Shown piece by piece: positions 19,984 to 33,289 of a DNA stretch of 64,000 nt. Position 1 is the stretch's first letter; the number at the start of each line of letters is the position of its first letter. The stretch is taken from positions 40,462,106 through 40,526,105 of the forward strand of contig CP136063.1 of NCBI GenBank assembly GCA_032622095.1, read 5' to 3'. Made by a program: the position numbers and the translations under genes. The notes under the pieces were generated by a model. The model searched no databases. It was not told the origin of the DNA and saw nothing but the letters and a program-made list of their open reading frames with translations. The DNA is from Siphonodentalium dalli. Its lineage: Eukaryota; Mollusca; Scaphopoda; Gadilida; Siphonodentaliidae.

Positions 19984-22900
19984 GCTCACCTGAGACGAAG
20001 TCTCCGGTGAAGCTATAGTCATCACTCCTCGTCCGTCCGTCCGTCTGTCTGTCCGTCTGTCTGTCCGTCCATCAACTTTTTTTTTTAAACATCTTCTCCT
20101 CTGAAACCATCATACCAAATTGGTTCATATTTGGTGTGGATGTTCCCTAGGTGACTCTCATTCAGATTTGTTCAAATGAGGTCACTGGGTCAAATAGTTG
20201 CGAAACCAGGGCCATAATTCTATTCCTCCACAGTAATTCTTACAACAACTTCTTGTCCATAACCATTGTGCCGATTTAGCTAATATTTGGTATGGAGGGT
20301 CCTTGGGTGACTGGTGTTCAGATTTATTCAAATGAGGTCACCCGGTCAATTAGTTGAGAAACCAGGGCCATAACTCATAGTAATTCTTACAATCACTTCT
20401 TCTACAAAAATATTGGGCCGAATTAGCTTATATTTGGTACTGAGGGACCTTGGGTGACTGGGAATCAGATTTGTTCAAATTGGGTCACTGGGTCAATTAG
20501 GGGCAGAGCCAGGGACATAACTCTAAAAACCAAAAAATTACATTTTTGCATTTTGATCATATTTGGGGTGGATGTTCCCTAGGTGACTGTCATTAATATT
20601 TGTTCAAATGAGGTCACTGTGTCAAACAGTTGCGAAACCAGGGCCATAACTATATTCCTCCTTGGTAATTCTTATAAAGACTTGTCAATAACCATTAAGC
20701 CGATTTAGTTTATATTTGGTATGTGGGGTCATTGAATGACTGGGGTTCAGATTTGTTCAAATGGGGTCACTGGGTCAAATAGTGGTGGAGCCAGGGCCAT
20801 AATTCCCCAAAAAATTCAGGAACTCCTTGATCAATTTAACATACAAACAAAAAATATCACCCCCCACATGACCCAGAACCCCACCCCCAACCAACAGCAT
20901 TCCACCCTATCTCATATCCTAACTCACAGGTAAATAAAGTATATTTATTTAAATTCCCATTACAAGGCAACTCTCCTATGAACTGATAGACATGACACAT
21001 GGCAAGGCAGATAGAGAGATAAAGAGTCCCCAGGGAGTGTATTCATGTCATCCATAATTTAAATGAGATTAATGGTGTTATCAATGAAGCACCCTTGTTG
21101 TTTATATTATCACTCAGTGGTCATTAAAATCAGATTAATTTCATTTTCTCAAAGAGTGCCTGGCATTTGTAGAATGAGGTTCCCAGAGGGTGAATTTAGT
21201 GACGCTATCCTACACAGCAGGCTAGCATAACCAAATACACCCTATGAGAACCTTATTCCGCTTAGGCCTCATCTTCTGGGAAGTAACTAGAGTCTCAAGA
21301 TCTCATTCTGCTTAGGCCTCATCTTCTGGGAAGTATCTATAGTATCAAATTTACATTGTTGTTAGTTAAATTTCCCTTCTAGGAAGTTTCTGTATCCCTT
21401 AATTTGCAGAAGATAAAATTCATGATTGAGGTGCCCAATGGGTGAACATCACCAATTTCAACTGGGGAACTTCAATCTTATTCTAGGTCTTCCATAGCAG
21501 TTGAGGGCCTTATCAGAATGAGGTCCCCAGAGGGTGAATTTAGTGATACTAGCCCGCTGTGCAGGATAGCCTCACTAAATTCACCCTCTGGGTACCTCAT
21601 TCTGCAAATAACAGACTATTTCAAAGCTTGATTCAAGGCTAGCATCACCAAATTCACCATTTGGGGACCTCATTCTGCTTAGGCCTCATCTTATGGGAAG
21701 TATCTATAGTATCAAATTTACATTGTTGTTAGTTAAATTTCCCTTCTAGGAAGTTTCTATATCCCCTAATTTGCAGAAGATAAAATTCATAATTGAGGGG
21801 CACAATGGGTGAACATCACCAACTTCAACTGGGGATATTCAATTTTATTCTAGGTCTTCCATAGCAGTTGAGGACTTTATCAGAATGAGGTCCCCAGAGG
21901 GTGAATTTAGCGTCACTAAATTCACCCTCTGGGGACCTCACTCTGCAAATGACAGACACACTATCACACTATTTCAAGGCTTGTTGTATAATACATTGTG
22001 TTGCTTGAGGCCAGGCATACACAATGTAGGAACATACACGCTTTTTGTGATGCTATCCGGCACAGCAGGCTAGCATCACCAAATTCACACTCTGACGACC
22101 TCATTCTGCTTAGGCCTCATCTTCTGGGAAGTATCTATAGTATCAAATTTACATTGTTGTTAGTTAAATTTCCCTTCTAGGAAGTTTCTATATCCCCTAA
22201 TTTGCAGAAGATAAAATTCATAAATGAGGTGCCCAATGGGTGAATATCACCAACTTCAACTGGGGAACTTAATTTTTATCCTTATCAGATTTGTGAAAAT
22301 GGGATCACAAAGTCAAATAAGGGCAGAGCAAGAGACTTAACTATTTCACTACATAGTAATTCTTAAAATATGTTTGCAAGAACTAGTTGGCTTATATAGA
22401 ATGGAATGTTCTTCCTTGACTGCAATTCAGATTTTTTTAATGGGGTCACCTGGTCAAATAGGGGCCAAGCGAAGGACAGTTTCCCTCTTAATATGCTTCC
22501 TTCACAAGGACCATCAGGTCTATTTGACTGATATTTATGATATGTATGAAGGGTTCTTTGGTGTCTGGGATTCAAATTTATTCAGATGGGGTCACCAGGT
22601 TAAAAGGGTGGGACCAGGGATATAACTATATGTCTCTATAGTAATTCTTAAAATGTCTTCTCAAGGGATTTTGGACTATTTAGCTTACATATAGTATGGA
22701 GGAATCAGGAAGATCCTTTAGTGACTGAGATACAGATTTGTTAAAATGAGGTCAACCTGTCAAGAAATGGCAGTCTATGGGGAGTTAACACTTTTGTGTC
22801 CAATAAAATCATAGAAATACCAAATTCATTAAAACATCTACCTTGGAACCACCTGACTGATTGGTCTGACATACATGTATTGTGTTTTGGGTCCATGGAT

Positions 22901-23257
22901 AATTGGGCTTCAAACATGTTTAAATGGTTTTAGAAAACGGCGCTTGTGAGATTGGAAATTTCCAACAATTGAGAAAGTTTGAGGTGTCGGTTGTGAAATT
23001 CCAACCTAAGACTTGGGAGTCGGGAGGGGACTTGTTGAGCTGGAGGAGGGGGGTGATCAGTAGTGTACAGTTGGCAATTTCAAGGTGGTTTTTTACCAAG
23101 CTACATACTTGAAGTCTCTCTAGCCACATATCCTGTTTAAATCTACTTCTTTTAAAGTGATTATGAAAAGTGCTCACTGTTTTGGTCTCCAGAGTCCCAG
23201 TCTTATCAGTCTTTGCAGTCTGGTGAGCGACCCCACAGTCATTGACTGTCTTGTTTT
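19984..23257 (+). repeat. GTCCGTC-family long repeat, copy 2 (best preserved)
   Basis: It begins AGCTCACCTGAGACGAAGTC, followed by a GTCCGTC/GTCTGTC run. It repeats the phrases TTCATATTTGGTGTGGATG, TCAGATTTGTTCAAATGAGG and AACCAGGGCCATAA every ~125 bp and ends GGTGAGCGACCCCACAGTC. A different repeat block (about 20820-22280) is inserted in it. Copies at 10340-12320 and 42260-42980 share the same order of phrases. It is non-coding; the periodic inner structure suggests growth by tandem duplication. Confidence 0.7.
21170..22285. repeat. Three ~430-bp units with palindromic joints
   Basis: The block from GCTTAGGCCTCATCTTCTGG to AACTTCAACTGGGGA occurs three times (from about 21260, 21678, 22108) with few differences. 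Between units lie hairpins built on GAGGTCCCCAGAGGGTGAAT and its complement (21515-21605 and 21883-21945). The second has only a short spacer and about 30-bp arms. This is a small tandem array of a foldback element inside the longer repeat. Confidence 0.75.
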
Positions 23258-23629
23258 TTTAAATTGTGTGAAATTTGCTGGTTGTTCCTTTATAAAATAA
23301 GTCTTCGCAGAAACAAACTGAGTTATTTATCAAAAGTTTTTTGATAAAATTGAGCTGCACACAGGCAAGTCTCCTGAGATAGCCTTGTATTGCTACTATG
23401 TATTCCCAGTCCAATATTGCTTGTGCGCCACTTGCTGAAACCCGTTATGTCCTGTATATAAGAACACAGGTTAATAACCCACCCATTCCCACTGGTCTAC
23501 ACAAAGTTAATTTGGGACTTATATGTGGAATACATGTGTTTAATTCATTGTCAATTCTCTCTATTTTCACAAAGGGATGAAGAACGTTGTTTGCAGATTT
23601 AAATTACTTCCAAAACTGTGTTGTGGTGT
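23258..23629. other. No gene seen
   Basis: This is unassigned sequence. The frame at 23398-23580 shows no recognisable motif. Confidence 0.4.
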
Positions 23630-25545
23630 TGAATTCATCAAGTATAGGTTGAAACAGCCTTTGTGAGTTGAGGACGCATTTGAAGTGTTCTACTGGTGTT
23701 GTTTATTATGAAGATATGATGAGTATTATAAATGATGACAAAACAGAGTGATGACAAAGCACTCTGGATTATTTTATCCAAGACATTTCTATGTTCTCAC
23801 AAATATCACCGTGACGGTACCTCCTCTCAGTCTCATAACATGTGAATGCAAACAAGCAAACAGAGACCTGTGTGGAGACAGCCAGTGGTGACTGATCATA
23901 TCTGATACCAGAATAGTTTTGGTTTCATTCAAAAACCATTCAAGTTTATGACATATGCAGGAAAAATAAGCAATGCATGTATACAGTATAGTAATTTAGT
24001 GGTGAAAAACATTTTGATAGAGATTTGCAGGACGTCTGCAATTGATGACACTGAGACAGTAAAACAATTCAAGGTATCATTCAATTTCCCCATTAGTCGT
24101 CATGATCTCAGTGAAAAAGATAATTGACATATTCATCTGTTAAATCCGGATACATTGAATCCTGTGTTGGAACAAATACTGCATATATGAGGAGCTGACG
24201 AACTCAGTTGATTTCCTCATTGCTAATCCGCAATTGGAATGTTCTGTGACCTAGTTGTGAAAATCCATGCAAATTAAGGCTCAAGAATGCTTTTTCAAAC
24301 TCTCATCAATAGATTGGTAGTGCATGAGTATTCACGTGAACGCACACTGGCAATTGGGGTCTTAAGTGATGTTTTCCATTAACTTGGAGTCGCGATCATA
24401 TCTGTCGGATTAGAGTCAAGCGAGATGCCGAAATAGACATGGCATCATTCAAACACATGAGTCACTTCAAAACCACGTTATAGTAAACGAACAAGCTCTG
24501 AAAGGGGTGTTTACTGGGGGTTTATCCAACCAGATGCGTGACAGATCCATCATGCATTTTAGCATGTATCTTTAGCACGCTGCATATTGCCCATATATAA
24601 GTAAAGGAATTATCACATTGTCTGTTGTATACCATATGGATATTCATATATAGGAATCTTTAAATCAGGATCTCAGAGTAATTGTGCTTTTAGTATTTTG
24701 ATAGAATTAGGGTGGGTGGTGGGAGGGGGGTCATTAACAGGAATCAGGTATCCGATACCGAAAATAATACAACACAATCCATACAGTATAGTTAAACAAT
24801 ATCCCATGTCATAATGAGCTCCATGTTGCTCACATCATAATTCCGGGGTAGTCTCCATTTGGTAATGTGTATTGGCTGGTCCCTATAGAAGGCTTATGTC
24901 TGGGTTCCCAATTGATAGTGTGCATTCATGGGCCACACGTGCCAACGGAGTCCCCAGTTGTTACGCACAAAGTCCCCATTTGATGGATAATAATCACGTT
25001 CCATATATTTAATATTGCAGCAATTTTACACCCTGAAACGCGTTGGGGAACATATAGAGAATATCAACAGTCCTTTCTTCCTCCGTTATCTATTATTAAA
25101 ACTATATTAATCCCTATTTGAACAAAACGGGCAAATCTCCCGTACTAGTTTTTCACCACTAAATTACTATACTGTATACATGCATTACTTAGGTTTCCTG
25201 CTTATAACAAAAACTTGAACTCTTTTTAATGGAACCAATACTATTCTTGTATCAGATTTGATCAGTCACCACTGGCTGTCTGTAATATTACTTTATCTGA
25301 AATTCCACGGTTCTCCACCCAGGTCTCTGTTTGCTTGTTTGCATTCACATGTTATGAGACTGACAGGAGGTACCGTGATATTTGTGAGAACATATACATG
25401 TCTTGGATAAAATAATACAGAGTGCTTTGTCATCACTCTGATTTGTCATCATTACTCATCATATCTTCATAATAAACAACACCAGTAGAGCACTTCAAAT
25501 ATATCCTTAACTCACAAAGGCCGTTCCAACTCAGTCAGTTCCACG
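23630..25545. mobile_element. Large foldback element with ~390-bp arms
   Basis: The left arm 23630-24012 is the reverse complement of 25146-25545 with scattered differences. Shared landmarks are CCTTTGTGAGTT, GGTACC near the CACGGTGATATT block, TGTTTGCTTGTTTGC and TAGTAATTTAGTGGTGAAAA. The 1.1 kb centre is repeated in direct orientation downstream (26478 onward and 28890 onward). Deletion derivatives near 28730-28870 retain one arm joined directly to the centre. No protein is encoded. Confidence 0.7.
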
Positions 25546-25959
25546 AATTCACATCTTCCATTGAAATAGTTTGAACAATGAGTGGATAGTTGGGGTATGT
25601 GTTGCGTGCGATCTTACAAGAAGACACTGCAGATTTCTAAAAAGTGCTGCACGCACATCAGTGGGATGAGAATACACGGTAGCAAACGGAGACTCAAATA
25701 AAGAGAACATGCACACCCGCAATACGGGACCAACAATATACACAGGCTCAACATGGTACTCATCTCAGCTACCGAATCAACATTCGTTACAATCCTATCG
25801 AAATTGATTTTTCAATTGCTCAATATAAAATCATGTGTAGGAGAAACATGTTGTGTGTGAACTGTTCAACCCGGAAAGATGAACACTGGGTGATACTTTT
25901 TGAAGTATAACTTAGTCATTCTGTAAAATAGCAGTGTATGAAACTGATGAGTGGGTTAA

Positions 25960-26438
25960 AGCTACTCAATCCGAACAGAGGGTCCCCATCTCAACATATC
26001 CCAACAACAACAATCCGATCAGAGGGTCCTATATTACTATTTCTTTGGCTTTGGGGGTAAACAATATTTGATTCGAGTCGAGGAACCCATCAAACAAAGC
26101 TCAGGGTTATTAGATATTCATTTTTGAAATTTGTTATTTGCTCGAGATGAGTAATAATAGTTGCCGTCAATTTCGTATCCTGCTCGAGATTTGTACACCA
26201 AAACAGTTTCAAACAGACAAGGGTGGATAATTATAAAATCAAGTGGTAATAATAACGCAATTTTGACTGTGTTCTGGGACAGAAAGTATTCCCGATAATG
26301 AAAAATAATAGATTTCTAAAATCAATATCTAACAAATCTGAGCTTTGATGGGTGACATCCTCGACTCGAATCAAATATTTTTGACCCCCGAAGCCATTGA
26401 AATAGTAATTGAGAGGAGTTTTATCGGATTGAGTACCT
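25960..26438. mobile_element. TTAA MITE with TACTCAATCCG ends, copy 1
   Basis: The ends AGCTACTCAATCC and GGATTGAGTACCT are inverse apart from one base and are flanked by TTAA (25956-25959, 26439-26442). The arms stay complementary for over 150 bp, including ATTTGATTCGAGTCGAGGA. Copies 2 (61914-62326) and 3 (39923-40463) share ends and TTAA flanks, so this is a piggyBac/Kolobok-type MITE family. Confidence 0.8.
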
Positions 26439-26477
26439 TTAATAACCTGTTTTTAAAAAAATAATATCTGTCAAGTG

Positions 26478-28370
26478 AGATGCCCAAATTGACATGGCAT
26501 CATTCAAACACATAGTCACTAAAAACCTTGTTATATTAAAAGGGTGTTTGCCGAGGGTTTCTTCAATCAAACGCATGACAAATCCATCATGCATTATGCC
26601 ATGTGTCTTTGGTATGCCGCCCGTAAGGAAACGGAATCATCACACAACCCTTTGTGTGCCATATGACTATTCATATACAAAAATGGATGAACAAATGATG
26701 TTGTAAAATCAGGATCTCAGAGTGATGGTGCTTTTTAGTATTTGTATAGAATTATGATGTGTGATTGTGTGCGGGGGGATTCATAATCAGGAACCAGGTC
26801 TCCGAGACCAAAAATAATACAGCACAATCCACACAGTAGTTATACACAATACCTCACGTCCAAATGAGCTCAATATTGCCCATATCTATTTTGGGGTAGA
26901 CTCCGTTAGGTAATGTGTATCGGTTGGTCCACAGAAAGCGTTGTTTTGTCTGGGTCCCAAATTGACAGTGTGCATTCATGGGTCACATGTGTCTGGGTCC
27001 CAAATTGACAGTGTGCATTCATGGGTCACATGTGTCAACTGAGTCCTCATGTGTCACATACAAGGTCCCCACTATCAATAGGAGGGTATCAAACCCCTCC
27101 CCCTGAATCCTGAATACGAGTTAATTTTGGGGGGTGAATCCTGAATACGAGTTAATTTTGGGGGGTGAATCCTGAATACATGTTAAGAAATAATACATAG
27201 AAGTTACATAGACACATTATGATGCCGGTCGCGTTATGAGGCCGTTATGATACCATTAGTGATACTTTATGACCAGGGACGTGGCTAGAGGGTTTCCGTT
27301 GGGGGTGTCCACCTTGGGAAATTCCAACTGCACCCCCCCCCCCCTCCTTGAGTCAGAATCAGACCGAACACAAGTTTTGCACAATTCCATTTGCACCCAC
27401 TCCTTGCACCTCAGTGTTTAGGCCTAATATCCTATATCTTCATAAACCATGATTCTATATTCCCGGTATGAGAAAATTCAGATATTTTAACCTGAAACAT
27501 TGCATAAATCCTAACATCTAGTGGTCTAACTCCATACACATGCACACGGCTACGGGCAAGAGACCACGACACATCGAGCTGACCATCGTTGTTCGGCCGG
27601 TGTGAGAAAATTTTGAAATTTGAACAAGAAAATCGCAAATCCTAACATCCAGACTGGCCTCAACTAAAGCTTTCCTATAGTGTTGGAAATTTCAAACCTC
27701 ATACTCCCCTTCAGGTTGGAAAATTCTCCAACTGATGACCACAAGTTTGACCATATGTAGTAAAATATTGTTAAACTTATTAGCATTTTTGTATTGGCCA
27801 CAGGGGAGAGACAATGAGACACCGGGCCATGGTTCGGCCCGGTGTGCGAAAATTTTGTAATCTGAACAAGAAAATCGCAAAATCCTAGCATCTAGACTGG
27901 CGTCAAGCATTTTTAGCATGTTTATGATGGCACGGTGGTCGAATATGCCCAAGAAGCTATTATACCCACCCATTCACACAGATAACTAGCACAAAATATT
28001 ACGTTGCGCCATAATAACCTGCGTCCAAGATGTTTTGCTTGAACCCGAATACCAGTTAATTCGGGGGTATGAATCCCGCGTACGGCTTCAAAACACCCTG
28101 AATCCCGCGTACCGAAAAGGGGGGTGATACCCTCCAATAGATACAAATCACGTTCCATATATTTAGTATTACAGCAATTTTACATTCTGAAAGCACGTTG
28201 GAGGACATATAGAGACTAGCAACAGTCCTTTCTTCCTCTGCCATCTACTGTTAGAACAATACAATCCTCATTTGGTGCTGTTCCCCCCTCCTTCCTGAGG
28301 AAATTTCCGTGAAATTGGGCAAAACGGGAAAATCTCCTGAACTAGCCTTGTTATGATATTGAAGCAGTTC
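26478..28370 (+). repeat. Second copy of the foldback centre, interrupted
   Basis: From GACATGGCATCATTCAAACA (26492) onward it follows the order of 24430-25150: CATCATGCATT, AGGATCTCAGAGT, AATAATAC, GACAGTGTGCATTCATGG, CACGTTCCATATATTTA. It is interrupted by an element at 27081-28135. A short direct duplication of GTCTGGGTCCCAAATTGACA occurs at 26950 and 26991. Confidence 0.7.
27081..28135. mobile_element. Element with GGAGGGTATCA ends and AATA duplication
   Basis: GGAGGGTATCA (27081) and TGATACCCTCC (to 28135) are exact inverses flanked by AATA (27077-27080, 28136-28139). It interrupts the repeat copy around it, which supports a real insertion. The left part has three tandem ~33-bp units of GAATCCTGAATACGAG type; the right part has two of GAATCCCGCGTACG type. 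Inside, two related stretches (27432-27650, 27660-27910) carry GGCCGGTGTGAGAAAATTTT; relatives occur at 41820-42020 and 44460-44790. No transposase was seen. Confidence 0.65.
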
Positions 28371-28729
28371 GACCAGCTTTTCACCAGTTCGGGTTCGTTC
28401 CTAAAGTGAATACTTATGTTTTACGGAGAAACAAAACGACCGTTCTCATGCTGATGTGCTTAGCTCAATCCATTGCCACGGAATGACATCAATAAAAAAA
28501 GCTTTAAAACGCTAGTTTGACCCAGGTTATCTTCGACGTACCGACTTGAACCACACACAACGTGAAGGATTTCCCCACCCAAACAAAGGCGAAATGGCCT
28601 AATTTTTCGCAACTATTTCATGCGTAACATAAATTTCGGGAAATAGGATTTGTTGTCGTTTTCAATGTTTGATCACACAAAAATGTATGAATCGATGTGT
28701 CCTCGAACATGTCTGGCCGCTGACAATAT
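28371..28729. other. No gene seen
   Basis: This is unassigned sequence between repeat copies, less AT-rich than its surroundings. No motif is recognised. Confidence 0.4.
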
Positions 28730-29540
28730 TATAGTGACAACCAGTGGCGACTGACGACTAATCAAATCTGATACCAGAATATTTTTGGTTCCAGTCATAA
28801 AAAAAACGTACACGTTTATGTCATAAGCATGCAGGAAAAATACGTGATGTACAGTATAGTAATTTAGAGAAAAATACTTCTTCGTCAGGACACACACCGA
28901 AAATAATACAGCATAATCCATACGGGTGTAAAACAATACCCCTTGCCCGAATGAGCCCCATACTGCTCGTCGAATATGTTATAATTCCGGGGTAGTCTCC
29001 GTTTGGTAGCCGACATCAGTTGGTCCTCGAAAGGCGTTGTTGTGTCCATGTCCGTAATTGACAGTGTGCATTCATGAGTCAGAGGTGTGTAAATCGAGTC
29101 CTCAATTGTTACACACGAAGTCCCCATTTGTTGGACAAAATTCACGTTCCAAATATCATGAATATGCAATATTGCAGCAATATTATACCCCTAAACGCGT
29201 TAGTAGACACATAGAGAATATCAACAGTCATTTCTTTTCTCTCTATCTATTGTTAAAACTAAAGTTCTCAATTGGCGGTGTTCCGTCATGAGTCCTCGAT
29301 TGGCGCCTAAAACAGGTATTGTTAGTAATTTGTTACACACGAAGTCCCCATTTGTTGGACAAAATTCACGTTCCAAATATCATGAATATGCAATATTACA
29401 GCAATTTTATACCCCTAAACGCGTTAGTAGACACATAGAGAATATCAACAGTCATTTCTTTTCTCTCTATCTATTGTTAAAACTAAAGTCCTCAATTGGC
29501 GGGGTTCCGTCATGAGTCCTCGATTGGCGCCTAAAACAGG
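28730..29540 (+). repeat. Deleted foldback copy plus 230-bp direct duplication
   Basis: 28730-28870 matches the left arm of the large foldback and passes straight into sequence matching its centre (28890 on). The segment from TTGTTACACACGAAGTCCCC to CTAAAACAGGTAT is then present twice in tandem (29108-29280 with the next unit to 29540), almost identical. It borders the minisatellite that starts at 29541. Confidence 0.7.
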
Positions 29541-32270
29541 TATGTGTGTGTGTGTATGGTGCATCCCCGGGATTAATTTACCTAGTGTGTGTATGGTGCG
29601 TCCCCGGGATTAATTTACCTAGTGTGTGTATGGTGCGTCCCCGGGATTAATTTACCTAGTGTGTGTATGGTGCGTCCCCGGGACTAATTTACCTAGTGTG
29701 TGTATGGAGTGTCACCGGGACTAATATACCTAGTGTGTGTATGGTGTGTCCCCGGGACTAATTTACCTAGTGTGCGCATGGTGTGTCACCGGGAAAAATT
29801 TAACTAGTGTGTGTATGGTGTGTCACCGGGACTAATTTACCTAGTGTGTGTATGGTGAGTCACCGGGACTAATTTACCGAGTGTGTGTATGGTGTGTCCA
29901 CGGGACTAATTTACCTAGTGTGTGTATGGTGTGTCCCCGGTACTAATTTACCTAGTGTGTGTATGGTGCGTCCCCGGGACTAATTTACCTAGTGTGTGTA
30001 TGGTGCGTCCCCGGGACTAATTTACCTAGTGTGTGTATGGTGTGTCACCGGGACTAATTTACCTAGTGTGTGTATGGTGTATCACCGGGACAAATGTACC
30101 TAGTGTGTGTATGGTGAGTCCCCGGGACTAATTTACCTAGTGTGTGCATGGCGTGTCCCCGGGACTAATTTACCTAGTGTGTGTATGGTGTGTCCCCGGG
30201 ACTAATTTACCTAGTGTGTATATGGCGTGTCCCCGGGATAATTTACCTAGCGTGAGTATGGTGTATCCCCTGGATTAATTTACACAGTGTGTGTATGGTG
30301 TGTCCCCGGGATTAATTTGACTAGTGTGTGTATGGTGTGTCTCCGGGACTAATTTACCTAGTGTGTGTATGGTGTGTCCCCGGGACTAATTTACCTAGTG
30401 TGTGTATAGTGTGTTCCCGGGACTAATTTACCTATTGTCTGTATGGTGTGTTCACTGCAATTGTCCCCGGGTTTAATTTACCTAGTGTGTGTATGGTGTG
30501 TTCACTGTTATTGTTTCCGGGACTAATTTACCAAGTGTGTGTATGGTGTTTCCCCGGATTAATTTAACTAGTGGGTGTATGGTGTGTCCCCGGGACTAAT
30601 ATGCATAGTGCGTGTATGGTGTGTCACCGGGACTAATTTACCTATTGTGTGTATGGTGTGTCCCCGGGATAATTAACCTAGTGTGTGTATGGTGTGTCCC
30701 CGGGACTAATTTACCGTGTGTGTGTATAGTGTGTTTACTGTTATTGTCCCCGGGACTAATTTACATAGTGTGTGTATGGTGTGTTCACTGTTATTGATCA
30801 TTTGTTCCCGGGACTAATTTACCTAGTGTGTGTATGTGTTCACTGTTATTGATCCTTTGTTCCCGGGACTAATTTACCTAGTGTGTGTATGGTGTGTTCA
30901 CTGATTGGTTAAGACCTAACATTGCTTAAGTTATCTGTTGTCACCAACGTAGAAATTCGGGTAGGGTTAACATTTGCGAAAGTCGATTGTCCCCGGGATT
31001 AATTTACCTAGTGTGTGTATGGTGCGTCCCGCGACTAATTTACCTAGTGTGTGTATGGTGTGTCACCGGGACTAATTTACCTGGTGTGTGTGTATGGTAT
31101 GTCAACGGGACTAATTTACCTAGTGTGTGTATGGTGTGTCAACGGGACTAATTCACCTGGTGTGTGTGTATGGTGTGTCAACGGGACTAATTTACCTAGT
31201 GTGTGTATGGTGTGTCATCGGGACTAATATACCTAGTGTGTGTATGGTGTGTCCCCGGTATTAATTTACCTATTGTGAGTATGGTGTATCCCCGGGATTA
31301 ATTTACCCAATGTGTGTATGGTGTGTCCCCGGGATTAATTTGACTAGTGTTTGTATGGTGTCTCCGGGACTAATTTACCTAGTGTGTGTATGGTGTGTCC
31401 CCGGGACTAATTTACCTAGTGTGTGTTCCCGGGACTAATTTACCTAGTGTGTGTATGGTGTGTTCACTGTTATTGTTTCCGGGACTAATTCACCAAGTGT
31501 GTGTATGGTGTTTCCCCGGATTAATTTAACTAGTGGGTGTATGGTGTGTCCCCGAGACTAATATGCCTAGTGTGTGTATGGTGTGTCACCGGGACTAATT
31601 TACCTATTGTGTGTATGGTGTGTCCCCGGGATAATTTACCTAGTGTGTATGGTGTGTCCCCGGGACTAATTTACCGAGTGTGTGTATAGTGTTTACTTTT
31701 AGTGTCCCCGGGACTAATTTACCTAGTGTGTGTATGGTGTGTTCACTGTTATTGATCCTTTGTTCCCGGGACTAATTTACCTAGTGTGTGTATGATGTGT
31801 TCACTGTTATTGATTCTTTGTTCCCGGGACTAATTTACCTAGTGTGTGTATGGTGTGTTCACTGTTATTGATCCTTTGTTCCCGGGACTAATTTACCTAG
31901 TGTGTGTATGGCGTGTTCACTGTTATTGTCCCCGGGACTAATTTACCTAGTGTGTGTATGGTGTGTCACCGGGGCTAATTTACCTACTGTATGTATGGTG
32001 TGTCTCCGGGACTAATTTACCTAGTGTGTGTATTGTGTGTCCCCGGGACTAATAAACATAGTGTGTGTATGGTGTGTCCCCGGGATTAATTGACCTAGTG
32101 TGTGTATCGTGCGTCCCCGGGATTAGTTTACCTAGTGTGTGTGTATGGTGTGTCACCGGGCCTAATTCAACTAGTGTGTGTGTGGTGTGTCCCGGGGACT
32201 AATTTACCTAGTGTGTGTATGGCGTATCTCCGGGACTAATTTACCTAGTGTGTGTATGTTGTATCCCCAT
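29541..32270 (+). repeat. Minisatellite array, ~37-bp unit
   Basis: About seventy imperfect tandem units of the type GTGTGTATGGTGTGTCCCCG followed by GGACTAATTTACCTA fill this stretch. Variants change CCCC to CACC, GACTAA to GATTAA, or add a TTCACTGTTATTG insert. A non-repeat spacer of ~85 bp sits at 30900-30985. Higher-order blocks are repeated within the array. Open frames here are repeat translations and not genes. A related array with the same spacer is at 59725-60490. Confidence 0.95.
30900..30985. other. Unique spacer inside the minisatellite
   Basis: The spacer contains TTAAGACCTAACATTGCTTA and ACGTAGAAATTCGGGTAGGG and is followed by array units again. The same spacer, nearly identical, starts the second array at 59725-59808, 29 kb away. 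Confidence 0.9.
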
Positions 32271-32719
32271 ATTATCATCTTCAACCGCCTCATACTCGAT
32301 ATAAATTTTTGTATTTGAGATAAAAACCAGTCAGTCAGTCAGGAATATTATTTAAACTGTTGAATCTGTTAATATTGATCGATGGAGTACCATGGCCCAC
32401 GTGGGATACACGATGTTCCAATTGCATGAATGCGGCCTGCAAATTAGAGGATATAGAAAATTCCCAGAAGGGAAAACGTGACTAAAAACAATGTTAATTT
32501 GATACTATAGATACACTAAAATCAGTTTCAGAAATAAATTAGAACAAAAGCAAATATTTGCCCAAAAAACGCATTTAAATATATATTTTTTTCAAATATA
32601 GTTTTTATTTTCCAAAATCTTGTGTTGTGATGTGGAATAATATATCCATTACTAAGATTTTAAAGGAAAATACTGTCAACATGACATAAACTGTCATATG
32701 TAGTGTGGACTCTGTTTAG
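32271..32719. other. No gene seen
   Basis: This is AT-rich sequence between the minisatellite and the zinc-finger region. It may hold the 3' untranslated region of the minus-strand zinc-finger gene; no clear polyadenylation site was assigned. Confidence 0.4.

Positions 32720-33289
<570 letters not shown>

Noticed and set aside
30612-30797. Open frame rich in VCVWCVPG in the minisatellite
   Set aside because: It is a translation of the tandem repeat and starts and stops with unit variants, so it is not a gene.
29541-32270. CRISPR-like regular repeats
   Set aside because: Units are directly adjacent, imperfect, ~37 bp with no unique spacers between them, and the surroundings are eukaryotic. 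This is a minisatellite.
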